Counted from the first letter of the stretch, positions 28,745-37,329 are shown. The stretch: DNA of 64,000 nucleotides from Rhodanobacter sp. PCA2 (GCF_013620825.1 NZ_NJIC01000048.1:1-64000); one strand, 5' to 3'. A program made the numbers and translations. Notes: generated from the sequence alone by a model not told the origin.

Positions 28745-31700
28745 ACGTGCTGCTGGTCAGCCAATGCGACAAGCGGGCACTCACCGAAACCCGGCGCATT
28801 CTCGACCAGTTCGCCGAACGCCGCGGCGACCGCACCTGGCAGACCCCGATCACCCAGGCCGGGCTGGACACCTTGCGCAAGCTGCTGCGCAAAACCGCGC
28901 GCAAGAACACCGCCGTGGCCTGCCACTGGATACGCGGAGCCGACCACAGCGAACTCATGTGGATAGTCGGCGATGCGCGCCGCTTCAATGCCGAGGGCGC
29001 GGTGCCGACCAACACCACGACCGGGGACGTGCTGCGCAAGGGCGACGAGAACGACTGGCACAACGCCGAGGCCATCCGCCTGCTGGCGCAACTGGCCGCG
29101 CTGCTGCACGACCTTGGCAAAGCCAGCGTGGCGTTCCAGCAGCGCCTGCAAGGCCGCCTCGACGGTCGCAACCGCTACCGCCACGAGTGGGTTTCGCTGC
29201 GCCTGTTCCTGGCCTTCGTGGGCGAGGACGACGATGCCGGCTGGCTGACGCGCATGGCCGGGGACGATGACGGCAACGAGGCGGGCTGGATCGCGCCCGG
29301 CCGCTATTTGCGCGACGGCGTGGATGAAGGCATCGATCGTCATCCCTTCCTCGACCTCACGCAGCGGGCGCCACTGGCCGCCGCGATCGGCTGGCTGATC
29401 GTCACGCATCACCGGCTGCCGCTGGTACCACGCAGGAACGACGACGGCAGCCAGGCGTGGCTGGGCAAGCGCGCGGCCGGGTTTCAGATCGCATGGCTGG
29501 ACACGCCACTGGCTGGCGTCGCCCATGACTGGAACGAAATCGACCAGCGCTCCACGCCGGCCCAGGCCATGCCGTACTGGCAGCTTGCCGGCGAGTTGCC
29601 GGTGGCATCCCCGGCATGGCAGGCCCAGGCCCGGCGCGCAGCCAAGGCACTGCTCGAACTCGGAAGCCGCCACGACACGGATTGGCTGGACAATCCCTAC
29701 GTCATGCATCTGGCGCGCCTCGCCCTGATGCTGGCCGACCACCACTACTCCAGCCTGGGCGTGGAGGGCAACGGCAAGCCCGCCGTCGAGCGCCAACGCT
29801 TCGTGCAGCCCGACCAGGCGCTGTTTGCCAACACCGCGAGAAACGCCAGCGGCCAACCCGTGCCGAACCAGTCGCTGCTGGAGCACCTGCTCGGGGTCGG
29901 CCACACCGCCAGCCTGGTCGCCCACGCGCTGCCCCACTTCGAGCGCCACCTGCCCCGCCTCACCCACCATCGCGGCCTGCGCAAGCGCAGTTCCGATCCG
30001 CGTTTTGCGTGGCAGGACAAGGCCTTCGATGCAGCGACCGGAATGCGTGAAGCGGCGCGCGAACACGGCGCCTTCATCGTCAACATGGCATCCACCGGTT
30101 GCGGCAAGACACTGGCCAACGCACGCATCCTGTACGCCCTGGCCGAGCCGCAACTGGGGTTGCGTGCGAGCTATGCGCTGGGCCTGCGCACGCTCACCCT
30201 GCAAACCGGACGGAGCTACCGCCACGACCTGCACCTGAGCGACGACGAGCTGGCCGTCCTGGTGGGCGGCTCGGCCAGCCGCGCCCTGTTCGAGCATTAC
30301 GAGGCCAGGGCCGAAGCCAACGGCTCGGCCTCCGTACAGGCATTGATCGAGGAAGACAGCCACGTGCTCTACGAGGGCAACGTGGCCGACCACCCGCTGC
30401 TCTCGCGCGCGCTCGCCAATCCCGAGATCCGCAAGCTGCTTTCCGCGCCGATGCTGGTGTGCACCGTCGATCATCTCGCGCCGGCCACCGAGTCGCTGCG
30501 CGCCGGCCGGCAGATCGCGCCGATGCTGCGACTGATGAGCAGCGACCTGGTACTGGACGAACTGGACGATTACGACCTGGACGACTTGCCCGCACTGACC
30601 CGGCTGACGCATTGGGCCGGCATGCTGGGCAGCCGCGTGGTGCTGTCCTCGGCCACGCTGCCGCCGGCGCTGGTGCAAGGCATGTTCATGGCGTACTGCG
30701 CCGGCCGCCGGCATTACCGCCGCAACCGCGGGCTGATACGACCCAGCGCGGATGCTCCGGTCGACATGCCTTGCCTGTGGACCGATGAATTCGGCGCACA
30801 GGTGCAAAGCTGCGCCAGCGACGACAGCTTCTCCGCCGCCCACGCGCGCTTCGTCGAGCGCCGCGTGGGCAAACTGCGGGCACAGGAGCCGCTGCGCATC
30901 GCCGAGTTGCTGCCGCTGGCGATCGACGGAAAACAGCCCGACGCGCGCATCCACATCGAGTTCGGCCATCGAGTGCGGGAAGCCTGCCTGCGCCTGCACG
31001 ATGCACACGCCGAAACGGATCCCGCAACCGGCAGGCGCGCCAGCTTCGGCCTGGTGCGCATGGCCAACATCGGCCCGATCTTCGAGGTGGCCCGCGCACT
31101 GTGTGCAGGCGACATGCCAGCCAACACACGGATGCACCTGTGCGTGTACCACGCCCGCTTTCCCTTGGTGCAGCGTTCGGCCATCGAGGCAATGCTGGAC
31201 GCCACGTTCAACCGACGCGACCCAGCGGCGGCATGGCGGCAGCCCGAAGTCCGCAAGGCGCTCGATGCCGGGAATGCCGAGGACAACCACTTGTTCGTGG
31301 TCCTTGCATCGCCGGTATGCGAGGTGGGGCGCGACTGGGACGCCGACTGGGCCCTCGCCGAACCTTCCTCGATGCGCTCGCTGATCCAGCTCGCGGGCCG
31401 TGTGCAGCGTCATCGCCGCAAGCCGCCGCCGGCACCCAACATGCTGGTGTTCGACACCAACCTCAAAGGCATGAAGTGCGGCAACGGACACGAGGCGGCA
31501 TTCACGCGCCCCGGCTTCGAGAAGGCCACGCAGGACGAGCGCTTCCTGCTGACCAGCCACAGCCTGACCCGGCTGCTTGCCGAGGCCGAGTATCGACACC
31601 TCACCGCCATCCCGCGCATCCAGCCGCGTGAGCCGCTCGAACCGCGCCACCGCTGGGTGGACCTGGAACACGCCCGCCTGCGCGACGGGCTGCTGCCGAA

Positions 31701-32169
31701 GCCGCCTGCGCCGGCGGCAGCATCGCCGCGCCGCGGCGGCGGACAGAAACCGTCGCTTGAAGCCCCCGCATGCTGGCGATACCCGCAGGCGGCGCTCATC
31801 GGCGTGCTGCCGCAGCAGCAGCCGTTCCGCGAAGACACCATGAGAACGACCACGCTCGCCTGGCTTCCCGGCGAGGACCCGGACGAAGAGACGCTGTTGC
31901 CGCATCGCGTCGAAGAGCTGCGCGACGGCAGGCGCGGCCAGAAGCTGTACGTTCCGGCAGGGGAGTTGCTCCCTCCGTTTTCGCTGGACGTCGCGCCGAA
32001 CGTCAGTCGCTGGGGCGAATTCGACCTGCCGACGCTGGTGCGCGAACAGGCCGAAGCCCTGGACCAGTCGCTCGAACGCGCGGCGGAAAAATTCACCACG
32101 GTCGAGGTGCCGGAAAGCGGCCAGGGCTGGCTGGGCCATCCGTGGCTGGGATACGTCAAGAAACCCTGA
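28741..32169 (+). CDS. cas3: Cas2-Cas3 fusion helicase-nuclease, type I-F
   Basis: 1,142 residues, GTG start overlapping the cas1 stop. Residues 1-85 form the Cas2 domain ([20 protein letters not shown]), the fusion unique to type I-F. The HD nuclease follows (LLHDLGKAS, His123-Asp124), then the superfamily 2 helicase with Walker A STGCGKT (Lys456), DELD box 606-609, SAT 637-639 and motif [13 protein letters not shown]. It degrades DNA flagged by the Csy complex and takes part in spacer acquisition. It ends 6 bp from the convergent toxin gene, so csy1-4 need their own promoter. Confidence 0.97.
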   Translation: MNVLLVSQCDKRALTETRRILDQFAERRGDRTWQTPITQAGLDTLRKLLRKTARKNTAVACHWIRGADHSELMWIVGDARRFNAEGAVPTNTTTGDVLRKGDENDWHNAEAIRLLAQLAALLHDLGKASVAFQQRLQGRLDGRNRYRHEWVSLRLFLAFVGEDDDAGWLTRMAGDDDGNEAGWIAPGRYLRDGVDEGIDRHPFLDLTQRAPLAAAIGWLIVTHHRLPLVPRRNDDGSQAWLGKRAAGFQIAWLDTPLAGVAHDWNEIDQRSTPAQAMPYWQLAGELPVASPAWQAQARRAAKALLELGSRHDTDWLDNPYVMHLARLALMLADHHYSSLGVEGNGKPAVERQRFVQPDQALFANTARNASGQPVPNQSLLEHLLGVGHTASLVAHALPHFERHLPRLTHHRGLRKRSSDPRFAWQDKAFDAATGMREAAREHGAFIVNMASTGCGKTLANARILYALAEPQLGLRASYALGLRTLTLQTGRSYRHDLHLSDDELAVLVGGSASRALFEHYEARAEANGSASVQALIEEDSHVLYEGNVADHPLLSRALANPEIRKLLSAPMLVCTVDHLAPATESLRAGRQIAPMLRLMSSDLVLDELDDYDLDDLPALTRLTHWAGMLGSRVVLSSATLPPALVQGMFMAYCAGRRHYRRNRGLIRPSADAPVDMPCLWTDEFGAQVQSCASDDSFSAAHARFVERRVGKLRAQEPLRIAELLPLAIDGKQPDARIHIEFGHRVREACLRLHDAHAETDPATGRRASFGLVRMANIGPIFEVARALCAGDMPANTRMHLCVYHARFPLVQRSAIEAMLDATFNRRDPAAAWRQPEVRKALDAGNAEDNHLFVVLASPVCEVGRDWDADWALAEPSSMRSLIQLAGRVQRHRRKPPPAPNMLVFDTNLKGMKCGNGHEAAFTRPGFEKATQDERFLLTSHSLTRLLAEAEYRHLTAIPRIQPREPLEPRHRWVDLEHARLRDGLLPKPPAPAAASPRRGGGQKPSLEAPACWRYPQAALIGVLPQQQPFREDTMRTTTLAWLPGEDPDEETLLPHRVEELRDGRRGQKLYVPAGELLPPFSLDVAPNVSRWGEFDLPTLVREQAEALDQSLERAAEKFTTVEVPESGQGWLGHPWLGYVKKP

Positions 32170-32175
32170 GGGGAT

Positions 32176-32592
32176 TCAATGCCAAGGATCGATCAGCGTA
32201 AAGCCGCAGCCTTCGAAATCCCGCATGTTGCGCGTGGCCAGCGAGGCGCCTCGCGAACGCACGATGCCGGCAATCATCGCGTCGGATTGTCCGACCGGCC
32301 GCCCCTGCAGGCGACGCATTGCCGCGAGTTCCGCGTGGGCGTCGGCGGCGTCACCGTCGTACGGCAATACGCGCCCCGCCATGTCGGCAACAAATATGGC
32401 CGATACCTGCTCCTGCAACTGCTGCTTGCGGCGGCCCTCCGGCAACGCCAACACGCCGTACAACATCTCGCCCCGGCTGACGGCGGTGGTGAACAGCATC
32501 GAGCGCGCCTGCCCGGACAACCACTCCACCACCCTGGGCTCGGGCCGTGGCCGGATCAACTCCGACAACACGTTGGTGTCCAGCACGATCAC
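32176..32592 (-). CDS. vapC: PIN-domain toxin, VapC/FitB type
   Basis: 138 residues. It begins MIVLDTNVLSELIRPRPEP with the first acidic residues of the PIN site (Asp5 and Glu11). Further acidic residues are in SRGEMLYG, GQSDAMIAG and ATRNMRDFEG, matching the FitB/VapC subgroup. PIN toxins are RNases that cut tRNA or rRNA. The start overlaps the antitoxin stop by 4 bp. It sits antisense inside the cas locus, tail to tail with cas2-3. Confidence 0.92.
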   Translation of the reverse strand: MIVLDTNVLSELIRPRPEPRVVEWLSGQARSMLFTTAVSRGEMLYGVLALPEGRRKQQLQEQVSAIFVADMAGRVLPYDGDAADAHAELAAMRRLQGRPVGQSDAMIAGIVRSRGASLATRNMRDFEGCGFTLIDPWH

Positions 32593-32858
32593 TTGCCCGC
32601 ATCCGGCTCGTCGAAATCCGGGGGATCGCGTTGCGGGTCACGGGCCGGCAGCTCCAGCTCCACGCCACCGAGCGGCTCCACCCGTGCGCGGATGGCCGCA
32701 TACAGCGCTGCGCCGGAATCGTCCTCGACCCGGCCGGCCAAGGCGGCTCGCAGGATGCTGCGCGCCTCCTCTTCCATCGACTGCCCATGCCGCGCCGCCC
32801 GCAACCGCAGCAGCGTCTTCAGGTCGTCGTCCAGATTACGGATGGTCATGGTGGCCAT
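32589..32858 (-). CDS. vapB: FitA/VapB-type antitoxin
   Basis: 89 residues from ATG 32858, which has GGAG 8 nt upstream. The frame is open to 32903 but that extension lies inside the operator palindrome. The N-terminus MATMTIRNLDDDLKTLLRLR is a ribbon-helix-helix DNA-binding domain, followed by RAARHGQSMEEEARSILRAAL of the FitA family and an acidic C-terminal part that would bind the toxin. RHH antitoxins repress their own promoter through a palindrome, and one is present at 32877-32902. Confidence 0.9.
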   Translation of the reverse strand: MATMTIRNLDDDLKTLLRLRAARHGQSMEEEARSILRAALAGRVEDDSGAALYAAIRARVEPLGGVELELPARDPQRDPPDFDEPDAGK

Positions 32859-32876
32859 GGGCAGGCTCTCCGGCAG

Positions 32877-32902
32877 TGACTGCAATGATTGCATTGTAGT
32901 CA
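32877..32902 (-). promoter_or_regulatory. vapBC operator palindrome with -10 box
   Basis: A 26-bp dyad, TGACTGCAATG and CATTGTAGTCA around ATTG, with one mismatch between the arms. On the minus strand it contains TACAAT (32893-32898), a good -10 hexamer placed to start transcription about 30 nt before the antitoxin ATG. An operator over the -10 is the usual arrangement for autoregulated toxin-antitoxin operons. The -35 region would fall at about 32916-32921, inside the degenerate repeat of the mini-CRISPR; no strong -35 match is seen. Confidence 0.7.
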
Positions 32903-32912
32903 CTTCCGGAGC

Positions 32913-32992
32913 TGGTGCAGCTGCCTATGCGGCAGCGAGCGAATGGCGAAACAGATCACGCAATTTTCTAAGCTACCTATTCGGTAGAACAA
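32913..32992 (-). ncRNA. Mini-CRISPR guide RNA (CreR/CreA-like)
   Basis: On the minus strand, repeat 1 (32965-32992) matches the array repeat at 18 of 28 positions, ends TAGCTTAGAAA and forms CTACC-GAATA-GGTAG. This is the array's 5-bp stem and 5-nt loop with a compensatory change (CTGCC/GGCAG to CTACC/GGTAG). A 24-nt spacer follows (32941-32964). Repeat 2 (32919-32940) matches the first 22 bases of the array repeat at 19 of 22 with the stem intact; its last six bases are lost. After Csy4 cutting this would give a crRNA-like guide with a spacer 8 nt shorter than normal. Array repeats run in the opposite direction. A promoter was not resolved. Confidence 0.85.
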
Positions 32993-33002
32993 ACTAATCA
33001 AG

Positions 33003-33028
33003 CAATGGGAAAACTAATCAGGCAATGG
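33003..33028 (-). promoter_or_regulatory. Predicted target of the mini-CRISPR guide, with CC PAM
   Basis: On the minus strand CC (33027-33028), the type I-F PAM, is followed by a 24-nt protospacer matching the mini-CRISPR spacer at 18 of 24 positions. Matching blocks are ATTGC, TGAT, GTTT and CCATT; mismatches are at 6, 11, 12, 17, 18 and 24. A second partial site with CC PAM starts at 33008 and shares ATTGC, TGAT and GTTT. The site lies directly beside the candidate csy promoter and just upstream of the guide RNA itself. Confidence 0.8.
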
Positions 33029-33057
33029 TTGTTGACGCTTTCTGCTTACGTTAGCAT
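33029..33057 (+). promoter_or_regulatory. Candidate csy operon promoter
   Basis: TTGTTG (33029-33034), 17 bp, TAGCAT (33052-33057). An alternative -35 is TTGACG at 33032-33037 with a weaker -10. This is the first plausible promoter after the inverted vapBC genes and would give a csy1 leader of about 210 nt. Csy complex bound at 33003-33028 would touch or cover the -35. Confidence 0.45.
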
Positions 33058-33063
33058 TCAAAA

Positions 33064-33093
33064 GTCGGGGCACCGTTGACGCGGTGCCCCGAC
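33064..33093. repeat. Perfect 12-bp hairpin in the csy1 leader
   Basis: GTCGGGGCACCG, a 6-nt loop and CGGTGCCCCGAC. On the minus strand it is followed by TTTTG, so it could terminate leftward transcription. On the plus strand it would sit at the very 5' end of the csy transcript, where it may act as a stability or regulatory element. Confidence 0.7.
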
Positions 33094-33151
33094 AAACAGC
33101 CAGCCGGTTGGAAGCCCGGGCCTACACACGAAAGGTCAGACGTGTAAGAGG

Positions 33152-33196
33152 ATGCAAGAAGTGCTCTATCGACACTTCAAAAGGAGAGTCTTGTAA
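33152..33196 (+). other. Possible 14-residue leader ORF with rare Arg codons
   Basis: ATG to TAA encodes MQEVLYRHFKRRVL. It contains consecutive AGG AGA codons, rare in this GC-rich genome, and the same bases form an AAAAGGAGAG Shine-Dalgarno-like run with no good start codon after it. There is AGAGG directly against the ATG, too close for a good ribosome site. It could be chance. Confidence 0.25.
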
Positions 33197-33211
33197 CGAC
33201 TCGCCCGACAC

Positions 33212-33235
33212 CCGCGGTAGCTAGCTGCCGCGGGA
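33212..33235. repeat. Hairpin upstream of csy1
   Basis: CCCGCGG, a 10-nt interior (itself containing the palindrome TAGCTA/AGCTAGCT) and CCGCGGG. It ends 41 bp before the csy1 ATG. No T-run follows, so it is not an obvious terminator. Confidence 0.6.
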
Positions 33236-33276
33236 TTCTACAGGCACACCCGCTCAGGGTGCATGAAGGGATTCCC

Positions 33277-34659
33277 ATGAACGAGAAAACGGGTCCGGCA
33301 TCACGTGCCGGCCTCTTCCGCGCCTCCATCGCCGGCTTCATCGACGGCCGGCGCGAAGCCAAGCTGAAAGGCAAGGAGGACGATGCCGGCACGGCATCGA
33401 AATACGACTACGCCACCTGGCTGGCCGATGCGGTACGCCGGGTGGGTCAGATCCAGGCCGTGACCCACGTGCTCAAGGCCACGCACCCGGACGCACGCGG
33501 CAGCAGCCTGCACGTCGCCCCGTCCAGCCTGCCGCAACACGTCGAAATCGGCAGCCATCTGCTGGGCGACGCTTACGCCGAGGACGTGGTCGGCAATGCC
33601 GCAGCACTGGATGTGTTCAAGCTGCTCAAGCTCGAAGTCGACGGCAAGCGCCTGCTCGACTGGATGCAGGCCGGCGACGCCGATTTGCAGACCGCGCTAT
33701 CCGACGACACTGATCAAGCCAAGGAATGGATGCTGGCATTCGCCTCGCTGGTGCGCGAGGAAGCCCAACCAGCCAGCCATCCCATGGCCAAGCAGCTTTA
33801 CTGGTTGACCGGCGAAGATCCGCAGGACGACGCGCAATACCACCTGCTGCAACCGATGTTCGCCAGTTCGCTGGTCCATGCCGTGCACGCCGACATCCAG
33901 GACGCACGCTTTGGCGAGGCCAACAAGGAAGCACGGCAAGCCAAGCGTGACGACAAGCCGAGCGACAGCCCCTACCGCGACTATCGCCACCTCGTCGCCC
34001 GCAAGTTGGGCGGCACCAAGCCGCAGAACATTTCGCAATTGAACAGCGAACGCGGCGGCGTGAACTATCTGCTGGCCTCGCTGCCGCCACCGGCATGGAA
34101 GCAAAACCGTGGCACGAGCCTGCTCAAGCTCGACTCGGTGCTCGACGAAAAGCATGGCGGGTTCAGCCGATTCGGCGGAGTGCGCGACTTGCTGCATGCG
34201 CTCACCTCCTTCCTGAAGAAGAACCCCGATCCCACCCTGGAAACCCGCAACCATCGCGAGACCATCGAACGAGCCATAGGCCAGGAACTGGCCATGTATG
34301 GTGTGGCGATCCGCGGGAACTGCGCGGCAGGCTGGACGCGCGATGAAACCTGTCGGCTGCCCCTGTGCGAACAGCTCTGGCTCGATCCCGATCGCACGGA
34401 ATTGCCGGAACGCAACGATCCCGGGCATCCGCACTGGCGCGAAGATGACCGCGCCTTCAACGAGGCCTACGCGCGCGGCGACTGGGCCGATGAGGTAGCC
34501 ACCCGCTTCGGTCTCTGGCTCAACAACCAACTACGCAAGCGCAGCGACACGCTGGTCGCGTTGGGCGAGGCGGAAATGCGCCATTTCGCCCACCAGGCCA
34601 TCATCGAGGTCGCATGGCCTCTCCCACAGCAGCGTCACGCCAAGGCAGGTGCCGCATGA
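33277..34659 (+). CDS. csy1: Type I-F Cascade large subunit Csy1 (Cas8f)
   Basis: 460 residues, MNEKTGPASRAGLFRASIAG. The conserved KLGGTKPQNISQLNSERGGV and YLLASLPP segments identify Csy1. In the family it forms a heterodimer with Csy2, caps the 5' handle of the crRNA and recognises the CC/GG PAM. The ATG at 33277 has AAGGGA about 6 nt upstream; a GTG at 33259 in the same frame is less likely. First gene of the csy operon; the stop overlaps csy2 (ATGA). Confidence 0.96.
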   Translation: MNEKTGPASRAGLFRASIAGFIDGRREAKLKGKEDDAGTASKYDYATWLADAVRRVGQIQAVTHVLKATHPDARGSSLHVAPSSLPQHVEIGSHLLGDAYAEDVVGNAAALDVFKLLKLEVDGKRLLDWMQAGDADLQTALSDDTDQAKEWMLAFASLVREEAQPASHPMAKQLYWLTGEDPQDDAQYHLLQPMFASSLVHAVHADIQDARFGEANKEARQAKRDDKPSDSPYRDYRHLVARKLGGTKPQNISQLNSERGGVNYLLASLPPPAWKQNRGTSLLKLDSVLDEKHGGFSRFGGVRDLLHALTSFLKKNPDPTLETRNHRETIERAIGQELAMYGVAIRGNCAAGWTRDETCRLPLCEQLWLDPDRTELPERNDPGHPHWREDDRAFNEAYARGDWADEVATRFGLWLNNQLRKRSDTLVALGEAEMRHFAHQAIIEVAWPLPQQRHAKAGAA

Positions 34660-35630
34660 ACTGCCCCGAGTTCACCCACCTGCTGGTGCTGCCGCACCTC
34701 AAGGTGCACAACGCCAATGCGGTCTCCAGCCCGCTGACCCACGGGTTTCCGTCCATCACCGCGTTTCTCGGCCTGATGTGGGCATTGGAACGCAAGACCC
34801 GCGAGGCCGGCCTGGAGCTGGCTTTCAACGCCGTGGGTGTTGTCTGCCATGACCACGAGGAACAGACCACCGAGGGCGGCTTCGTCAAAAGCTTCCGGCT
34901 CACCCGCAACCCCGTCGGCAAGGATGGCGGTACCGCCGCCATCGTCGAGGAAGGTCGCATCCATCTCGAACTGAGCTTGTTGCTGGCGGTGTACACCGAG
35001 AACTGGAACGAGGACGCCCAGCAGCGCGACCTGCAAACCATCACCGGATTGCTGCAGGGCATGCGCATTGCGGGCGGCACGCTGCTTCCGCCCGCCCTGC
35101 CGCAGGGGTCGCGACGCCGACCATGGATTGCGGACTTCACCGACGACGCACACGACGACTTCCGCAAACTGCGCGCCCGACTCCTGCCCGGCTCCGCCCT
35201 GGTGGCACGCGATGACCTGATCGATCAGCGCCTGCAGGAGCTGCAAACGGCCACGCCGGCAGCCACCCGGCTTGATGCGTGGCTCTCGCTCTCGCGCATC
35301 AACTGGCGCCACGACGCTGCAGCCGAAGGCGGCAAGGGCGCCTGGCAGAACGACCGCACGAAAGGCTCCGGCTGGGTCGTACCCATCCCCGTCGGCTACG
35401 GCGCCCTCGGCAATCTGCATGCCGCCGGAAGCGTCGCCAATGCACGCGATGCCACCACGCCATTCCGCTTCGTGGAGAGCCTGTACTCCATGGGCGAATG
35501 GATCGGTCCGCACCGCCTGCACTCGCCGAAGGACCTGCTTTGGTACGCCGACAGCCGTTCCGACGAGGGGCTGTACCGCTGCCGCAACGACTACCGCGCC
35601 GCCGACGTTCACGCCGGCACCACTCTCTGA
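34656..35630 (+). CDS. csy2: Type I-F Cascade subunit Csy2 (Cas5f)
   Basis: 324 residues from ATG 34656, overlapping the csy1 stop. The start ([29 protein letters not shown], in part) is the RAMP-like N-terminus of Csy2, followed by [12 protein letters not shown] and the later [14 protein letters not shown] segment. Csy2 binds the crRNA 5' handle with Csy1 and shapes the foot of the complex. Length is normal for the family. Confidence 0.96.
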   Translation: MNCPEFTHLLVLPHLKVHNANAVSSPLTHGFPSITAFLGLMWALERKTREAGLELAFNAVGVVCHDHEEQTTEGGFVKSFRLTRNPVGKDGGTAAIVEEGRIHLELSLLLAVYTENWNEDAQQRDLQTITGLLQGMRIAGGTLLPPALPQGSRRRPWIADFTDDAHDDFRKLRARLLPGSALVARDDLIDQRLQELQTATPAATRLDAWLSLSRINWRHDAAAEGGKGAWQNDRTKGSGWVVPIPVGYGALGNLHAAGSVANARDATTPFRFVESLYSMGEWIGPHRLHSPKDLLWYADSRSDEGLYRCRNDYRAADVHAGTTL

Positions 35631-35649
35631 CACGACAAGGAATTCCATC

Positions 35650-36675
35650 ATGGCCAACGAACTCAAGACCGCTTCCGTGCTCGCCTTCGAGCGCAAGCTC
35701 GATCCCTCCGACGCGTTGCTTTCCGCCGGCACTTGGAGCACACGCGACGACGCGCAAGCCTGGGCGCCTGTCACGCTGCGCGAAAAATCCGTGCGCGGAA
35801 CCATCTCCAACCGACTCAAGACCAAGGACCAGGATCCGGCCAAACTCGACGCCGCCATCGAGAACCCCAACCTGCAGACCGTGGATGTGGCCACCCTGCC
35901 CGCGGATGCGGACACGCTGAAGGTGCAGTTCACCCTGCGCGTACTCGCCGGCACCGGCCAGCCTTCCGCCTGCAACGATGCAGCGTACCGGCAGAAACTG
36001 CTGACCACCGTGGGCAGCTACGTACAGCAACACGGCTTTGCCGAGCTGGGCCGTCGCTACGCTGCCAATCTCGCCAATGGCCGTTTCCTGTGGCGCAACC
36101 GCATCGGTGCAGAGCAGGTGGAAGTGATCGTGGCCCACATCGAAGATGGCCGGCCCAAGGCCAGCTGGACATTCGACGCACTCTCCCACTCGCTGCAAAC
36201 GCTCGCCGCCCCCGCCAGCGAAGCCCGGGCACATTCCGAATTGTCCGCGCTGGTGGCCGGTGGCCTTGCAGGCAACGCCCACGTACTGCTGCAAGTCACC
36301 GCGTTCGTGCGCATCGGCGCCGGGCAGGAGGTGTTCCCCTCGCAAGAGCTGATCCTCGACCGTGGCCGCGGCGACAAGAGCAAGACGCTGTACGCCGTCG
36401 AAGGCATCGCCGCCATCCACTCGCAGAAAATCGGCAACGCCCTGCGCACCATCGACACCTGGTACCCCGAAGCTGCCGGCAATGGGCCCATCGCCGTGGA
36501 GCCCTACGGCTCGGTCACCACCCAGGGCAAGGCCTATCGCCAGCCCAAGGAAAAGACCGACTTCTACAACCTGCTCGACAATTGGATCCTCAAGGACAAG
36601 GCTCCCGAGCCGGAGCATCAACACTTCGTCATCGCCACGTTGATCCGGGGCGGCGTCTTCGGCGACGCGAACTGA
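35650..36675 (+). CDS. csy3: Type I-F Cascade backbone subunit Csy3 (Cas7f)
   Basis: 341 residues, [24 protein letters not shown], the typical Csy3 start. The [20 protein letters not shown] and [16 protein letters not shown] segments are conserved. Six copies wrap a 32-nt spacer in known complexes and each flips out every sixth base of the guide, the periodicity seen at the predicted mini-CRISPR target. AAGGA lies about 7 nt before the ATG; 19 bp separate it from csy2. Confidence 0.97.
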   Translation: MANELKTASVLAFERKLDPSDALLSAGTWSTRDDAQAWAPVTLREKSVRGTISNRLKTKDQDPAKLDAAIENPNLQTVDVATLPADADTLKVQFTLRVLAGTGQPSACNDAAYRQKLLTTVGSYVQQHGFAELGRRYAANLANGRFLWRNRIGAEQVEVIVAHIEDGRPKASWTFDALSHSLQTLAAPASEARAHSELSALVAGGLAGNAHVLLQVTAFVRIGAGQEVFPSQELILDRGRGDKSKTLYAVEGIAAIHSQKIGNALRTIDTWYPEAAGNGPIAVEPYGSVTTQGKAYRQPKEKTDFYNLLDNWILKDKAPEPEHQHFVIATLIRGGVFGDAN

Positions 36676-36679
36676 CGCC

Positions 36680-37246
36680 ATGACCACGCACTACATCGAC
36701 ATCCGGGTCGTCCCGGATCCGGAATCCGGGCCCGTGCAACTGCTGGGCGCCCTGTACGACCGCCTGCACCTCGCGCTGGTACAGCAAGGGCACGACAGCA
36801 TCGGTGTCAGCTTCCCAGGCTACAGCCTCAGCCCGCGGGCAATCGGCCCCACCCTGCGCCTGCATGGCAGCGAGGCCACACTGAAGCAACTGCTCGCCAC
36901 CGACTGGCTGAAAGGTATGCGCGACCACGTCCGCATCAGCGACGTTGCCGCGGCACCGGCCGATGCCCCGCATCGCGCGGTGCAGCGCAAGCAATTCAAG
37001 ACCAACGCCGAACGCCTGCGGCGCCGGCGCATGCGCCGCAAGGACGAAACCGCAGAGCAAGCCCGGTCCGCCATTCCATCCAGCGTGGAACGTCGCCCCG
37101 ACCTGCCCTATGTCCACATGCACAGCCGAAGCACCAGGCAGCCGTTCTGCCTGTTCATAGCCATGGGCCCACTGCAGGCCAAAGCCACACCGGGCAGCTT
37201 CAACAGCCATGGACTCGGGGGAGCGGCCACCATCCCCTGGTTCTGA
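36680..37246 (+). CDS. csy4: crRNA-processing endonuclease Csy4 (Cas6f)
   Basis: 188 residues, MTTHYIDIRVVPDPE, closely parallel to Pseudomonas Csy4. The catalytic residues align as His30 (DRLHLAL) and Ser149 (HSRSTRQ). The arginine-rich helix NAERLRRRRMRRKD that grips the hairpin major groove is at about 109-122, and the C-terminus ends IPWF. It cuts each repeat at the 3' base of the stem-loop and stays on the crRNA. The mini-CRISPR stems are also of this form and should be substrates. Confidence 0.97.
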   Translation: MTTHYIDIRVVPDPESGPVQLLGALYDRLHLALVQQGHDSIGVSFPGYSLSPRAIGPTLRLHGSEATLKQLLATDWLKGMRDHVRISDVAAAPADAPHRAVQRKQFKTNAERLRRRRMRRKDETAEQARSAIPSSVERRPDLPYVHMHSRSTRQPFCLFIAMGPLQAKATPGSFNSHGLGGAATIPWF

Positions 37247-37294
37247 CCCTTTTCCCAACGACACTCACCAGACCATAGATATCAATCACCTGGA

Positions 37295-37329
37295 AGCCAG
37301 CCTCCCAATTGGGAGCGCTGGCTTTTTTT
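37295..37329 (+). terminator. Strong Rho-independent terminator after csy4
   Basis: AGCCAGC, CTCCC, loop AATT, GGGAG, a 1-nt bulge and GCTGGCT form a 12-bp stem, followed by seven Ts. It lies about 50 bp after the csy4 stop and before the CRISPR array, so csy1-4 transcription should end here. Confidence 0.9.

Noticed and set aside
28486-32139. Long minus-strand open frame opposite cas2-3
   Set aside because: No recognisable protein and a composition typical of an antisense frame of a GC-rich gene.
32859-32903. Longer antitoxin start at the GTG or ATG near 32900
   Set aside because: Those codons lie inside the operator palindrome and -10 box; ATG 32858 has a proper GGAG and matches the family N-terminus.
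33030-33062. A further degenerate repeat near GTTGACGCTTTCTGCTTACG
   Set aside because: Similarity to the array repeat is scattered and no stem forms.
33212-33260. A third degenerate CRISPR repeat (GCTGCCGCGGGATTCTACAG and nearby)
   Set aside because: It shares GCTGCCGCG with the repeat, but the GGCAG arm is displaced and the stem cannot form as in the array; the local hairpin is a different one.
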